Of a DNA stretch of 64,000 bases, positions 1 to 10,520 are shown one piece after another. The notes beneath the pieces are model-generated. The model was not told where the DNA came from. It saw only the letters and a list, made by a program, of their open reading frames with translations, and searched no databases. Position 1 is the stretch's first letter, and each line of letters begins with the position of its first letter. The position numbers and the translations under genes were made by a program. This DNA comes from Stentor roeselii (lineage: Eukaryota > Ciliophora > Heterotrichea > Heterotrichida > Stentoridae), in contig RSEH01000139.1 of the NCBI GenBank assembly GCA_006503475.1, positions 1-64,000 of the forward strand. The letters are read 5' to 3'.

Positions 1-2
1 TT

Positions 3-233
3 GCAAATATTGGTACTTTCAATGGATCTCAAATATATCTGTCCAAACTTAGAAATTTTATTATACTAAAAAATTATAGTTCAAGATTAACATTGATAGA
101 ATTAGAAAATCAAAATAAATCTAGAGAAGCTGAAAGTTTCAAAGGATTGAATATTAAAGAGGATTGTAGTGACTTTAGGATGAGTAAACAAAATTTGCAG
201 TTATTATCACTTGAATATAGCTATACTTTTTAA
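3..233 (+). CDS. Left-edge partial coding frame, unrecognised
   Basis: One frame stays open from the window edge for 76 codons to a TAA, in DNA where stops are otherwise frequent. It would encode the C-terminal end of a protein beginning outside the window. The translation is rich in Leu, Asn and Ser, includes the stretch SKLRNFIILKNYSS, and matches no family I recognise. Just downstream another frame also has protein-like runs (for example near 245-310), so this may instead be part of a decaying gene. No start codon or neighbour supports it. Length against background is the only evidence. Confidence 0.35.
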   Translation, partial: ANIGTFNGSQIYLSKLRNFIILKNYSSRLTLIELENQNKSREAESFKGLNIKEDCSDFRMSKQNLQLLSLEYSYTF

Positions 234-982
234 TATTTCAATTAAGTTCTGGTCTTCAAATTCATTTTCTTAATGTTTCTCCGTCATTAGTAATATAATT
301 AATATCAATAAATCTTAATTTAGTATTGGACAGTAATGATCTTTAAATAGATGGCAACTGGTAATTATTCATCATGTTATTTTTCATGATATTTCTTAGA
401 AGTTAGTTTATATTTGATATATTTAGCTTAATCTGCATGCATTATAAGCACATTACACAATACTCTTTAGACAAGAATAAAACTATAGTTTATTGCTCAT
501 CAATTTACCTTTCAATTCTGAAAAATATACTAATTTTACAATTTTAACCATTTTTTTATAAAGATTCGAAAAAAAATAAGAAAGTCTTCGGTTAAAATAT
601 CTGGGATGATTGAAATATCTAATTATTATTCTACTAGAGTAAATTATATAAACTTTTATTTTAAGACGTTCGTATCAATTTATCATTATATCTAGGTGTC
701 TAATCATTAATATTTTTATAAAATACTCTAAATTTCGAGTCTTAAGTTTTAATATATATAGTACAATAATCTAATATTAGAAATTTAATAGTAAATGATG
801 ATATTTAAGAATTTCAATTATTTATCTACAACAAAGTATTTATGTCTTAAATAAAACCAATCCTTAAAAATCTTGATTTCTACTTAAAATTAAGAAAATT
901 TCATAAAAACATATAAATAATCCAAACAAAAACTAAACACCTCCAACAGTACTTCCCTTAAAATCAAAAAAAATATATTTTC
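234..982. other. AT-rich spacer
   Basis: About 750 bp with no credible intact gene. The first 300 bp contain broken protein-like stretches on the plus strand that could continue the left-edge fragment. The last 100 bp, just before the start at 983, are A/C-rich on the plus strand, as in front of other genes here. No RNA gene or repeat is evident. Confidence 0.5.
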
Positions 983-3016
983 ATGAAAACAATCATAGAA
1001 AAAGACAAAAGTATCGACATAGACCAACTCCACGAAGCAATAACCGAATTCCAATCAACAGTTGACAAACTAAAACACGCTCAACGTTTAGAAAACTACC
1101 ACAAGCACTACATGTCAATAGTAAAATCAAAAGCAAGGTCAATCCAAGCATCCCACCTATCAAGAGTTCATGAACTAATTCCTCCAGGTATCGGCACCGA
1201 CCACAACTTCAACATCTACTCTTACCTCAACTTAAAAAGCCGTTCTCACCGAATAAGTCTCCCAATAATAGAAACTCTTTGCATAGACTACCAAAAAGTT
1301 TCTCATCTTTTTAACACCCACATCGGGATAATCAAATCAGAGACAAGTGACTTCTCTTACCTCAATTTTTTAAACAACCTGAACCAATCTGATGACGAGT
1401 CTCATCCTCTTTTAATATTCAAATCAACATCAGGTAAAAAACGCTTGTTTTACACTTTATCTGACTTTCAAAACAACTGGGAAACTATAAATCAAAAGTC
1501 AGGATTTATCCAAAAGTTTATAAAAACCCGAGAAGACCGAGTGTTTATTTTTAGAACCCACTGGAAAGAAGGAGATATAATAAAAGGTTACACAATTGGA
1601 AAGAAAAGGAAAAAACCAGATCTTCTCAAGACAAAAAAAAAATCAGTAGAAAAAAAATCAAGTCTTGATGAAGAAGGATATCTTGAAAGGGCGAAAGACA
1701 TTCTTCAACAGATTCGAATAAAAGACAATCGGCAGATGTCTTTATTTTCAACTGAAAGTTTTGTACCTCTTCGGAAGTTTGAAGAAGAACTAAGTCTTGA
1801 CCAGCCTGATTTAATTGAAAACGAACCTTCTGACCTTGCAGGCTCTTTAAAAGAAAAACTTGAAAGAAAGTTTTCCCTTCCCTGGGGAGACGAAAAAGAT
1901 GAAATAAAAACTTTTTTTCTTAACAAAGAACCAGATGACAACTTTTTAGTCACAGGAAGAAATCCAGACCATTCCTACTTCAACGAAGTAAGAAACATCG
2001 ACAGTTCCTTGATTTTTATGACTAAAAAACTAGTAAAATACCTGAAACTCGATAAAAAACATTTAAAAGAAGTGACTTTTGATTTTATCAAAGACCCAGA
2101 AAAATCCTGGCTTCTTCTTAACTGTGAAAAAATTTCATTTGAAGAGGACTCGAAAAGTTTTCAAGAAATAGTTCTTCCAGTTTCGCATCATGCTTCAATA
2201 ATACCCGCTTCTCGCAACCAAAGTTTTTGTTTCACTGAAACAAACGTCGAAACCAAGACTAACACCCTAGAAACCCCTCCAATGTCCGAAGCAATTCCAA
2301 CATCTCAAGGAAAAAGAACAAGCAAAGCACTTGTAAAGTCCTTAAAAAACACTCGTTCTCAATGTTTCAACGACCGGTACAAAAGAGTAGTGAAAAGACT
2401 TGAAGACCTTCCAGTTAAAAACCACTCTGACCTTAACAATGACTCGAAAAAAATGATAAAAATTTATGAGAATAGTTTTTCCTCATCGATTTTAAACAGA
2501 CCTGAGAGAAAGAGGGTCAAAAAGCAGGATTCTTTTAAAATCGGAAATTCAGAAACAGGTGATGATGACCCTGACTTCACAGCGAAGAGTATGAAAACGA
2601 TTATCAGGGACTACGACCAGATGATGATCCATGTACGACGACTTAACCTTGAAAAGAAAAAACCTTTAATCGAGGTTTATGGAGGAGAAATCTTTTGGAC
2701 CAGGGTGTTAAAATCTTTGTATAAAGAACTCATTGAAAACCCTTTTCTTCAGTCAAGTTTTACTGGAGTCACTAAAGAGCAGTTTAAAAATATTTCTAAA
2801 GGCCTTCAATGCATCTTCAACTCTAACACTCCCATCGAATTTCGAAGAATAGTCCGCGCGGTGCACAAGCCAATGTCAATCACTTCAAAAGAGTTTTACT
2901 CTTTTCGTAACATTTTTTTACAAGTTCTAAAAGATAACAAAGTCGCCAGTCAACACCTAGAAATAATCCAAGACAATGTAAATTCTTTTTATTCAGCTAT
3001 TGTTAAAGTTTCTTAA
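983..3016 (+). CDS. Hypothetical basic protein, 677 aa
   Basis: Long uninterrupted frame, ATG to TAA, with no recognisable domain. The protein is Lys/Ser-rich. It has a helical N-terminal third (residues 1-110), a middle part (about 110-205) with alternating hydrophobic and charged residues ending in a KKRKKP-type basic cluster that could be a nuclear localisation signal, an acidic/basic low-complexity centre, and a helical C-terminal region (about 555-677). No signal peptide or membrane segment is seen. The cyclophilin gene starts 5 bp downstream on the same strand. Function cannot be given; the basic cluster and lack of membrane segments suggest a cytosolic or nuclear protein. Confidence 0.8.
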   Translation: MKTIIEKDKSIDIDQLHEAITEFQSTVDKLKHAQRLENYHKHYMSIVKSKARSIQASHLSRVHELIPPGIGTDHNFNIYSYLNLKSRSHRISLPIIETLCIDYQKVSHLFNTHIGIIKSETSDFSYLNFLNNLNQSDDESHPLLIFKSTSGKKRLFYTLSDFQNNWETINQKSGFIQKFIKTREDRVFIFRTHWKEGDIIKGYTIGKKRKKPDLLKTKKKSVEKKSSLDEEGYLERAKDILQQIRIKDNRQMSLFSTESFVPLRKFEEELSLDQPDLIENEPSDLAGSLKEKLERKFSLPWGDEKDEIKTFFLNKEPDDNFLVTGRNPDHSYFNEVRNIDSSLIFMTKKLVKYLKLDKKHLKEVTFDFIKDPEKSWLLLNCEKISFEEDSKSFQEIVLPVSHHASIIPASRNQSFCFTETNVETKTNTLETPPMSEAIPTSQGKRTSKALVKSLKNTRSQCFNDRYKRVVKRLEDLPVKNHSDLNNDSKKMIKIYENSFSSSILNRPERKRVKKQDSFKIGNSETGDDDPDFTAKSMKTIIRDYDQMMIHVRRLNLEKKKPLIEVYGGEIFWTRVLKSLYKELIENPFLQSSFTGVTKEQFKNISKGLQCIFNSNTPIEFRRIVRAVHKPMSITSKEFYSFRNIFLQVLKDNKVASQHLEIIQDNVNSFYSAIVKVS

Positions 3017-3021
3017 TAAAA

Positions 3022-3591
3022 ATGATCATTTTAGCTTTTTTGGCTCTGGTTTCAGGTCTTCATAATAATTTCACCGTCACGCATAAAGTTTACTTTGATG
3101 TGGAAATTGACGGAGAAGAAGCTGGAAGAATCGTTTTTGGACTCTTTGGAAAGACAGTACCGAAGACTGTGGAAAACTTTAGAGGGCTTTGCACGGGAGA
3201 GTATGGACTTAGTGCTGATCGATTTAATATGGACTACTCAGGGACGCAGATCTTTAGAGTCATTCCTGGATTCATGTTTCAAGGAGGAGACTTCATGTTC
3301 AACAATGGCACTGGTGGTGAAAGTATTTATGTCAGGAAATTTCTAGATGAAAATTTTGATGTCAGTCATAAAGGACCTGGAATTCTTAGCATGGCGAATT
3401 CTGGACCTAATTCGAACTCTTCTTTATTTTTTGTTTTGTTGAAAGAAGCTCTTGCTCTTGATTTCAAGTATGTCGCTTTTGGAGAAGTTGTTGCTGGATG
3501 GGATGTTGTCAAGAAAATTGAAGATGTTGGGGATGAGGATGGAAAGCCAGCCAAAAAAGTGGTCATCACAAAATGTGCAGAAATTAAATAG
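3022..3591 (+). CDS. Secretory-pathway cyclophilin-type peptidyl-prolyl isomerase
   Basis: 189-aa cyclophilin-fold protein with an N-terminal hydrophobic signal peptide (about residues 1-13), so probably ER or secreted, as for cyclophilin B. The fold signatures are clear: [27 protein letters not shown] (Arg79 and Gln87 match CypA Arg55 and Gln63) and [15 protein letters not shown]. Part of the proline pocket is altered. CypA Gln111 is Leu135 here, Trp121 is Ala145 and His126 is Tyr150. Isomerase activity and cyclosporin binding may therefore be reduced, although the catalytic Arg stays. The gene follows its upstream neighbour by 5 bp and converges with the makorin-like gene, whose stop lies 5 bp beyond its own stop. 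Confidence 0.93.
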   Translation: MIILAFLALVSGLHNNFTVTHKVYFDVEIDGEEAGRIVFGLFGKTVPKTVENFRGLCTGEYGLSADRFNMDYSGTQIFRVIPGFMFQGGDFMFNNGTGGESIYVRKFLDENFDVSHKGPGILSMANSGPNSNSSLFFVLLKEALALDFKYVAFGEVVAGWDVVKKIEDVGDEDGKPAKKVVITKCAEIK

Positions 3592-3596
3592 AACCT

Positions 3597-4073
3597 TTAT
3601 TTAGACTTAGAGTTAATCAGAATGTCTATCAATTCAACCTTATCCTCGAAAACCTGAGGATAAATCGAACTAGACACTAACACCCTGCTGTTTTTATGAC
3701 AAACAGGGCAAGAATTCGATAAATCTACCGAAACATTCCCCCGACTTCTCCACTGTCTGATACAAGGAAAGCAGAAAACATCACAACAATTGCTAAGAAC
3801 TCCAAACTTCCTAAGATTCGCTTTGATTTTAACATTACAAATCATGCATTCCGCTTCAATCAAAACCAAAGGATGATAGTTTTTACATTTATTCCCAAAT
3901 TTACAAGTCCCTGAGATGAAAAAAGGGCACATCTCAGAAAATTCAGGTTCTTCAAAAAGGTAAGACTGATAATTGAACACACTTCTAACTGGAAATTTCA
4001 TTTCAGGTGTAGGAGTTCTTAATATTTTCTCAAAGTCCTCGAAACTTGAGAAGTAAACTCGGGGGTAAATCAT
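3597..4073 (-). CDS. Makorin-like CCCH zinc-finger / RING protein
   Basis: 158-aa protein with one CCCH finger (C49-x7-C57-x5-C63-x3-H67) directly followed by a C3HC4-type RING (C76, C79, C96, C101, C104, C122, C125). The order and the sequence GVLSNC...FCFPCIRQWRS match the RING of makorins, which are RNA-binding E3 ubiquitin ligases. Animal makorins have several CCCH fingers, so this is a minimal version. The RING position that is His in makorins (LSNCNH) is Asp98 here, an unusual zinc ligand. Start: the ATG is preceded by TTTATAA, the local start context. It converges with the cyclophilin gene. Confidence 0.85.
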   Translation of the reverse strand: MIYPRVYFSSFEDFEKILRTPTPEMKFPVRSVFNYQSYLFEEPEFSEMCPFFISGTCKFGNKCKNYHPLVLIEAECMICNVKIKANLRKFGVLSNCCDVFCFPCIRQWRSRGNVSVDLSNSCPVCHKNSRVLVSSSIYPQVFEDKVELIDILINSKSK

Positions 4074-4112
4074 TTATAAACAATGGGGGCGATATTAATA
4101 AAACCTTTTAAA

Positions 4113-6107
4113 TCAATTAAAACTTTTATTCTCCGAGTCAGTCACATATTTGATCAAATTTTTCTCAAGTCTATCAATTTTTTCATTGATATTCGCGATG
4201 CTGAACTTAAGATATCGATTCTGATATTCGATTCCATATAAGCTGTAAGGATTTTTAACTGATGTAGTATCTCTACAACTGGTATACTCTCTGCTTTTAT
4301 AAGGTTTAAGGGTTCCAGCGATTTCACTTAAAGTTTTTTCCTTTCTGATATCAACGTTATCAAGAAGTTCAATGATGTCCTGCATAGCTGAGTCAATTTT
4401 CATTTTCTTTACAATAGCGACTTGTTTGATTTCTTGCGAGATCTTGGGGTACTGTTTCATCATATACTGGAAAATCGTCTTCGGCATTGCTAACAACGAG
4501 CACTTCCCAACTGCCATAGCGCCGAACTCCCTGGGTTTCTGTTCAATCATCTCGATTTCTCCGAAATAACTTCCTGCAATCATTGACTTAAAGACCAGAT
4601 TTTGTTTTCCAAAAACAAAACCAATTTTTCCTTTAATTAAAAAATACATCTCATCAGCGAAGTCGTCTTTTAAATATAAAGTTTCTCTATCGTGCATCTC
4701 GAAATAAACCAGTTTCGGAAAAATGTCAGAAGTGAAACTCATTTGCTTGTCCTGAAAGAAAAATATCTTCGTTGCTGCTTTTTTGTACATTGACTTACAG
4801 ATCTTATCTCTAAGAAACCTCGGAAGATTTGCAACAAGTTTAATTTTTTCATCGTAGTCTAAAGTAAGAGTTGTTGAAGATGTTTTTATTTCTTTTATCA
4901 TTTTTTCCAAAAGATTTTTTGGAATTTTTGTATCTTTCGCAAGAAGTTGAGCCATTTCAAGTTTTTTACTAAGAGCTTCATTTTTCTGGTCCAGAGAAGT
5001 AAGCAATGAAGAAATCGTTCCGAAGATAAAAGAATAAAAAGCGATTCCGATAAATTCCCAGACGATGCAAATAGCCATTTCAGTCTTGGTCACTGCGAAG
5101 ATGTCGCCGAAACCGACAGTCATGAGAACTGTGAAAGCAAAGTAAACGCCGTATAAGTACTTCTTCGCTGCAGGTTCATCGCGTAGGTTGTTGCGGACTA
5201 TCCAGGTGTCTGGACTGAGGCCTTCTACTACTGCTGCGTAGTTCCAAATGCAGGAGACTAGGTGGATCAGCATCAGGATCATGAAGAGTCCGATGAATAG
5301 ACGACTGATACCTGCTGATGTGTTGTAAAGCTTTTGTAATGATTGGATCGGGATTTTTTGGATTAGACTGTCGAATATTACAACTTTTGTGATACGGAAT
5401 AAACGAAGAAGGCGGATTGCTTTGTAGTCGGGGCCTTGAATACTCTCGAATAGGTTACAAAAGGGAATTAAACTGAGTAGGTCTAGAAGGAGAGTACCTT
5501 TTAGGTAGGTTATGAATATTAAGTAACGGTCTTTTATTGGATTTTGATATTTATCGAGAGTTACTGTGCTTAGGTTTACTAAAATGTCGAAGAAGAAAAA
5601 TAGGTCTAGCAGGATTTCGACTTCTAGTCCTGATAGGCTATCATCATAAAAAGCCAGAAAAAAAGGACAAGTAACGACAGTAAAAACCGCTAAAATAAAC
5701 GAAACAAAATTCCAAATCATTCTAAATCGACCCAAAGGATGTATAAGCAAAGATTTCCATTCCAACTCATATTTCGACTTCCCAGTCCTAACATCATCAA
5801 ATTTCTTCTTATCCATGACAGTATCAATATTTTTCTTATAAGCAAAATCAGCACTGAATAAGCTTGACCCAGTGCCATAAAGTCGAATTTCATCAATCAT
5901 CCTCATCCAAGAATTAACACATCGGACTCTATGAAAAGCTCTTTGAAAAATAGTTAAAACTTTGATGTTTTTAACTGGAATTGAAAGAGTATGTCGAAGT
6001 CTCCTATATTTCAAGCTGACATCAGCGGACTGGAGAATGTTGATGTCCTCCTTCATCATAAACTGATTTCTTAAGTTTATTCCTTTCACTGAATCTCTAC
6101 AAGCCAT
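4113..6107 (-). CDS. Voltage-gated-like K+ channel with cyclic-nucleotide-binding domain
   Basis: 664-aa channel of the EAG/HCN/CNG superfamily. Membrane segments begin near residue 131 (S1). An S4-like helix lies at about 229-243 (RLLRLFRIT), S5 at about 270-292, the pore helix and filter TVGFGD end at residue 335, and S6 lies at about 337-368. A C-linker and a CNBD follow at about 440-570, including the FFGEIE-like turn written SYFGEIEMIE. The GFGD filter implies potassium selectivity. The cyclic nucleotide could be cAMP or cGMP. The stop codon is TGA. Its start codon is only 22 bp from the divergent gene at 6130; a later Met (17 or 18) would widen this to about 70 bp. Confidence 0.93.
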   Translation of the reverse strand: MACRDSVKGINLRNQFMMKEDINILQSADVSLKYRRLRHTLSIPVKNIKVLTIFQRAFHRVRCVNSWMRMIDEIRLYGTGSSLFSADFAYKKNIDTVMDKKKFDDVRTGKSKYELEWKSLLIHPLGRFRMIWNFVSFILAVFTVVTCPFFLAFYDDSLSGLEVEILLDLFFFFDILVNLSTVTLDKYQNPIKDRYLIFITYLKGTLLLDLLSLIPFCNLFESIQGPDYKAIRLLRLFRITKVVIFDSLIQKIPIQSLQKLYNTSAGISRLFIGLFMILMLIHLVSCIWNYAAVVEGLSPDTWIVRNNLRDEPAAKKYLYGVYFAFTVLMTVGFGDIFAVTKTEMAICIVWEFIGIAFYSFIFGTISSLLTSLDQKNEALSKKLEMAQLLAKDTKIPKNLLEKMIKEIKTSSTTLTLDYDEKIKLVANLPRFLRDKICKSMYKKAATKIFFFQDKQMSFTSDIFPKLVYFEMHDRETLYLKDDFADEMYFLIKGKIGFVFGKQNLVFKSMIAGSYFGEIEMIEQKPREFGAMAVGKCSLLAMPKTIFQYMMKQYPKISQEIKQVAIVKKMKIDSAMQDIIELLDNVDIRKEKTLSEIAGTLKPYKSREYTSCRDTTSVKNPYSLYGIEYQNRYLKFSIANINEKIDRLEKNLIKYVTDSENKSFN

Positions 6108-6129
6108 TTATTCTTACCTCTTTCTGATA

Positions 6130-6651
6130 ATGATTAAATATTTTCTACTTGGACTTCTCCTTCTCTCATCATCAGCTACACCCATTTCAATCTTGCAAGA
6201 AGCTGATTTCCTTCAACTTAGGGAAGACATTAAAGGTAGTTTCATGAAAGGATTCTTCGAAGGCCTTGTAAAAGACCCTTCAACATCGTCCACAAATCCT
6301 TGTTTGTTGCAGATCGCGACAACAGACAAGAACAGTGAAGAGTTAAGAAAAGCATTTCTAGCAATAAGCAATGCTCATACTTTACTTGAATTCTTTCCAA
6401 AAATGAGACTTTTTGCAGATTCTTACAACCAAGAGATCGCTGTGTGCAACTACCCTGCACTATTGACACTTGTGACCACAGCCTTAAAACTAGATAACCT
6501 CGGAGAATACATGATCCGATATCTCGTAGGAGCTAATGAAATCAACCCTTGGTACAACGATGCTATTACTAATTGTGATATGGGTCAATATGAGGCCTGT
6601 GGCTTTTCATTTGGAAATATCTTCAGAAAGTTGACCTTATTTGGAATTTAG
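6130..6651 (+). CDS. Small secreted cysteine-containing protein
   Basis: 173-aa protein with a clean signal peptide (MIKYFLLGLLLLSSSATP) and no later membrane segment, so secreted, vacuolar or stored in a granule. The mature part is helical with about five cysteines (NPCLL, VCNYPALL, NCDMGQYEACGF). The same pattern (KGF..GL..CxxxL, a middle NC[NF] motif, and a terminal C..C-GxxxG..I..L block) occurs in the protein at 29722-30669, so the two are related members of a family I cannot name. The function is unknown. It is divergently paired with the K+ channel gene across 22 bp. Confidence 0.85.
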   Translation: MIKYFLLGLLLLSSSATPISILQEADFLQLREDIKGSFMKGFFEGLVKDPSTSSTNPCLLQIATTDKNSEELRKAFLAISNAHTLLEFFPKMRLFADSYNQEIAVCNYPALLTLVTTALKLDNLGEYMIRYLVGANEINPWYNDAITNCDMGQYEACGFSFGNIFRKLTLFGI

Positions 6652-6674
6652 TTAGTCTAATAGAAAAAGCTGAG

Positions 6675-8015
6675 TTAGTACTGGCTAAAAAAGTCTTTCA
6701 CTGAATAAGGTTCTTTCACTGCTGACTTGTGTCCTCTTCCCAGACGTTGACCTGGGAAAACTCTTGGATTCGAAGAACCGATCGGGTTCGTTATCGGGTT
6801 GTGCCTTTCATTTAACACCCAGTACATCTGATGTTTCGCTGATTTCACAGACTCTGTTCTATCCTGCTCTCTTTTTAAACGTTGTTTGCTGTAAATTCTG
6901 TCAAAACTCAGCTTTGATGGAGAGTTGCTACTGTTTAAACCTGGAACTGAAGGGAATGAAGGGTTCCCTGATGAAATGTTTTCGAAAAGCTTGTTGTTTA
7001 TTTTTCGCTCTTCTTCGTTCATTTTGAATTTTGAGTAGGAATTTGAACGTTTTTCTATAAGTTGCTTGTTGTAGTCTTCACGGAGTTTTTCTTGTTCTAG
7101 CTTTTTGGTGAAACGGTCGAGGTTTTGGTGGTATTGGTCTTCGAAGGCTTCTTTTTGGAGAATTTGTTGGTATTTTTTGTCTTGGTCTTTTTCAAGGATT
7201 TTTTTGGAGGTTTTTTGGGTGATTTGGATTGCTAGGCCTTCTTGGATTGATTTTATTGTGGATTGTTTTTTGGAGAGAAGAGATGACTGGTCCTGCTCTT
7301 CCTTCGCTTTTAGAAAAGCTTCATGCTCCAGCTGCCTTTTATTAATCAATTCATTTTTTTCATCAAAAAACTGAAAATTATCTGAAATTTTCTGTAATCT
7401 ATTCTCAAAAACCTTAAACTTTTCTTTAATAATTTCGCTATGTTTATTTTCAGCAGCTTTCATTTCCTGAATTTTCAATTCAACCAAGTTCCTTTCCCTA
7501 TTTTTCTCAATATCAGTAATTCTCTGTCTTGCTTTATTTTCATTTAAAATCCTATTCAATTCATTTTGCTGTTCAATAATTCTCATCTGTTTGATTTCCG
7601 CATCTTTTTTTTTCTGACTTTCAATTTTTTCCTGTTCCAATCGAAAAAAATTATTCGCTTTGATTTGATCATTTTTTAAAAGTCTTTCTTTTTCTTTTTT
7701 CCTGTTTTCAAAGGTTTCCAAGTTCTGCGACTGAAAAGCTTGATTAAAATTTTTTTGGTCTTTTTTTGCCTGACTGTCAAATTCTTTAAATTTCATCATT
7801 TGAGCCTGGTGGTAGTCAAATTCAAGTCTTTTCAAGTTTTCGCTGCTTTTGTTGAGCTTTTGATTGATCCTTACCTGCTCATCCAGTTCTTCTCGGTACT
7901 TCTGTTTATTGAGTTGACTGTATTTTTTTTCTTGATTCTCCTGAAGAAGGACAGCGTGATGTTGAGCAAGAGCGACTGAGTGCCAGTCATCTCTTTGATT
8001 GGTGAGAAAATTCAT
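6675..8015 (-). CDS. Coiled-coil protein, probably cytoskeletal, 446 aa
   Basis: Almost the whole protein (about residues 25-345) is a long charged coiled coil rich in Glu, Lys, Gln and Asn, with repeats of the type QKYREELDEQ and KLEQEKLREDYNKQL. The C-terminal 100 residues are basic, Ser/Pro-rich and end in DFFSQY. Such proteins are common in ciliate basal-body and axonemal structures, but no diagnostic domain is visible, so that assignment is inference. Plus-strand composition changes sharply inside the gene: G/T-rich at about 7080-7260 and C/T-rich after 7380. It shares a 40-bp divergent spacer with the kinesin gene. Confidence 0.85.
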   Translation of the reverse strand: MNFLTNQRDDWHSVALAQHHAVLLQENQEKKYSQLNKQKYREELDEQVRINQKLNKSSENLKRLEFDYHQAQMMKFKEFDSQAKKDQKNFNQAFQSQNLETFENRKKEKERLLKNDQIKANNFFRLEQEKIESQKKKDAEIKQMRIIEQQNELNRILNENKARQRITDIEKNRERNLVELKIQEMKAAENKHSEIIKEKFKVFENRLQKISDNFQFFDEKNELINKRQLEHEAFLKAKEEQDQSSLLSKKQSTIKSIQEGLAIQITQKTSKKILEKDQDKKYQQILQKEAFEDQYHQNLDRFTKKLEQEKLREDYNKQLIEKRSNSYSKFKMNEEERKINNKLFENISSGNPSFPSVPGLNSSNSPSKLSFDRIYSKQRLKREQDRTESVKSAKHQMYWVLNERHNPITNPIGSSNPRVFPGQRLGRGHKSAVKEPYSVKDFFSQY

Positions 8016-8055
8016 TAATTTAGATATTGAATTTTAACTAATTATTATATAAGTC

Positions 8056-10088
8056 ATGGAAGAAAACAAAGAATCATTATTCAAAAATATCTTCGTCGCT
8101 GTTCGATGTCGACCAATGTTAAGACGAGAGGAACAAATCAGTCTTTCCAAGACTCTTATCATTAAAAACTTGAACTCAATTGTCCTGATCCACCCAAATT
8201 CTCAGAAAATCAAAGAAAAACTTTATAGATTTGATAGAATTTTTCAAGAAAATTCAAAACAATCTGAAATTTTCAAAGAAACAACTGAAGAACTTGTGAA
8301 CTTTGCACTTGATGGATTTAATTCAACTGTTTTCGCTTATGGACCTACTGGAACAGGTAAGACTTTCACAATGTTTGGAGAAAATGAGAAGGCAGGACTG
8401 ATTCAAATGACGATTTTTGATGTTTTTGATAAGATTTTAGAGAAATCTGAAAGAATTTACACGGTTTTGCTTTCATATCTGGAGATTTACAATGAAGTAC
8501 TGAAAGACCTTCTTAATCCTACATCAGGTGTTCTTGATATCAGAGAAGACCCGGGTAAAGGAATTTTGATTTCAGACTTATTCGAAGCTAGAGTCTCGAA
8601 TGCTGAGGAAATGATTGAGTTGGTAAGGACTGGGAACAAGATGAGAACTGTGGAAGCCGCTGAACAAAACAGTTCTTCTAGCAGGTCTCACGGAATTCTT
8701 ATTATAAACATCGAGTTTATTGACAAGTGCTCTGGAATTCAGTCTCAGGTCTTTTCAAGTAAATTTTTTTTAGTTGACTTGGCAGGATCTGAAAGAGCTT
8801 CTAAGAATAGAGGACTTCGGCAGATTGAAGGAGCGAATATCAATAAGTCACTTTTAGCTCTAGGAAATTGTATCAATGCCTTGTCAGAAAGCAAAGGGAT
8901 TAAAGGATTTGTACCCTATCGTGACTCGAAGTTGACGAGAATCTTGAAAGATTCACTTGGAGGGAAGTGTAGAACGGCTATGATTACTTGTGTGGCTCCT
9001 TGTGTTAATTACTATGATGATACTTACAATGCATTAGAATATGCTAATCGTGTTAAGAATATTAAAACGAAAGTGGAGAAAAATGTGCTTAGTGTTGATC
9101 ATCAGCAGTCGTTCAATATAAACAAATCATCAATGATCTCCGAAAAGAACTCAAAGAACTGAAAATAATGGCAGGACAGAAGTCAAATCTTGAAATTTCT
9201 TCCAAATCAACTGAAACCCAACTGGAAAATCAATTAAAAGAACTCTCAGATCACTTTTCCTTAGAATCAAAATCAAAAATGAAGGTCTTCGAGAAACTCT
9301 CAGAACTTGATAGTTTATCTGAAGAGCTAATAATCTCAAAAAACAGAGAAAATCCTGAAAATTTCCAAGAAAAAATCATAGAACTAAAAAAAAACATAAA
9401 AAATTCTAAAATTTCTTTAAAAAAACTCTCTGCTGAGGCTTCAGTCTTAGAAAGAAAAAGAAGAGAATTTGAATTTCGATGGAGTACTTTTGATGAAGAG
9501 ACTCTTGCTAAAATGAAGATCAACTTGCAGAAACATGTCATCCGAATCAATGAAATGGAAAAAGAGCAGAACAGGGCTCACGAAGATAGACTCTTCAGAC
9601 AAAAAGACCTTTACATTGAAATTTTACAGGAAAAACTAAGAGAAAAGCAAACTGGTTTAAAAAAACACAACCTTTCGTTTAGTCCTCTTAAAACTTCAGT
9701 AAAAACTCCTTTAAAACAAATAAGCAAGTCACCTGAACTAGATTTTTTTTCACCTTTTAATAAGAAAAAAAAATTTGAAAATGCTTTAAAAAGTGACTCG
9801 CTTCTTCCACCCATCTCGCCTTTGAATCGAATTGAGAAGTATTCAAGTAAAGACTCAGGAATTTCAAGAATTAAGGAAAAAAATGCCTCGAATTCTCCGA
9901 CTTATAAACTTTTAGATAATGTGAAAATCAAGCAGATTTCTCGAAGGAGGTCGCAAGTCTCAAAAAATAAGAATTTCAATAGTTTTGTTGAGAAGTATGA
10001 AAAAAATTCAAATCAATTGATGGATTTTTTAAGAAATTCTGAAAAAACTAAATCTAATCCGTTTGGTATTAGGAAAGGAAAGTTTTAG
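8056..10088 (+). CDS. Kinesin motor protein, kinesin-8-like, with an internal frame break
   Basis: The motor domain fills about the first 350 residues. It has a P-loop AYGPTGTGKT (GPTGTGKT at 96-103), switch I NSSSSRSH, switch II LVDLAGSE and the neck-proximal YANRVKNIKTKVEKNVLSVD. The combination ALGNCINALS and NVLSVD resembles kinesin-8 (KIF18/19, plus-end motors and depolymerases that regulate microtubule and ciliary length). At about 9097-9113 the frame changes: the first frame ends at TGA 9162, while a second frame already reads QYKQIINDLRKELKELKIM and runs to TAG 10088 as a coiled-coil and Ser-rich tail. The change equals two extra bases or one missing base. No 15- or 16-nt intron of the local type fits, so an assembly error or real frameshift is likely. 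Confidence 0.9.
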
Positions 10089-10520
10089 AATGATTTTTGG
10101 AATGAAAATAAAGATTTTGGCTTTTTCAGTTGAAGATGATTAGGAGAGTTATAATGGATTTTTTTTTTAAATGGATTAGAATTTTAAAGTAACTTCTATA
10201 TGTACCATAAAGATTGTAGTGGTAATCGATAATGACTAATATTTGAATGAATTGATGCTGATTTTTCATAATGTTAAAGACTTTTGAAGTATTTGAAAAA
10301 AAGATGATTATTTGTTTAAGGTGTCTTAAACACTATAATTAAGAGGTCGTTTCTATAATTGAAAAGCTTCCACTAATTACACACTTATTGAAAACAACAA
10401 AAACTCTAACTGGATGATAAATATAGAAAAATCTTTTTGAATCTAAATATTTTATTTGTGAATAATTAGGCTTCTTCATATTTAAATTCAAAAGTATCAA
10501 ATATTGTAACATTTGATTTG
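10089..10520. other. Spacer left of assembly gap, with an open frame running into the gap
   Basis: No intact gene. On the minus strand a frame is open from the gap edge (10520) to a TAA at 10339, about 60 codons, with protein-like composition (RFFYIYHPVRVFVVFN). It may be the end of a gene or gene remnant whose body lies in the unsequenced gap. The first 120 bp after the kinesin stop are G/T-rich and look non-coding. Confidence 0.35.

Noticed and set aside
4090-4115. Reading UGA as Trp to extend the K+ channel (Blepharisma code)
   Set aside because: Extensions past TGA in this and five other genes add only short unconserved tails, and SF3B6 ends at its normal length.
9085-9121. An intron of 14, 15 or 17 nt at the kinesin frame change
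   Set aside because: Candidates lack A six bases from the end and remove the conserved SVD motif; the 15-mer does not change frame.
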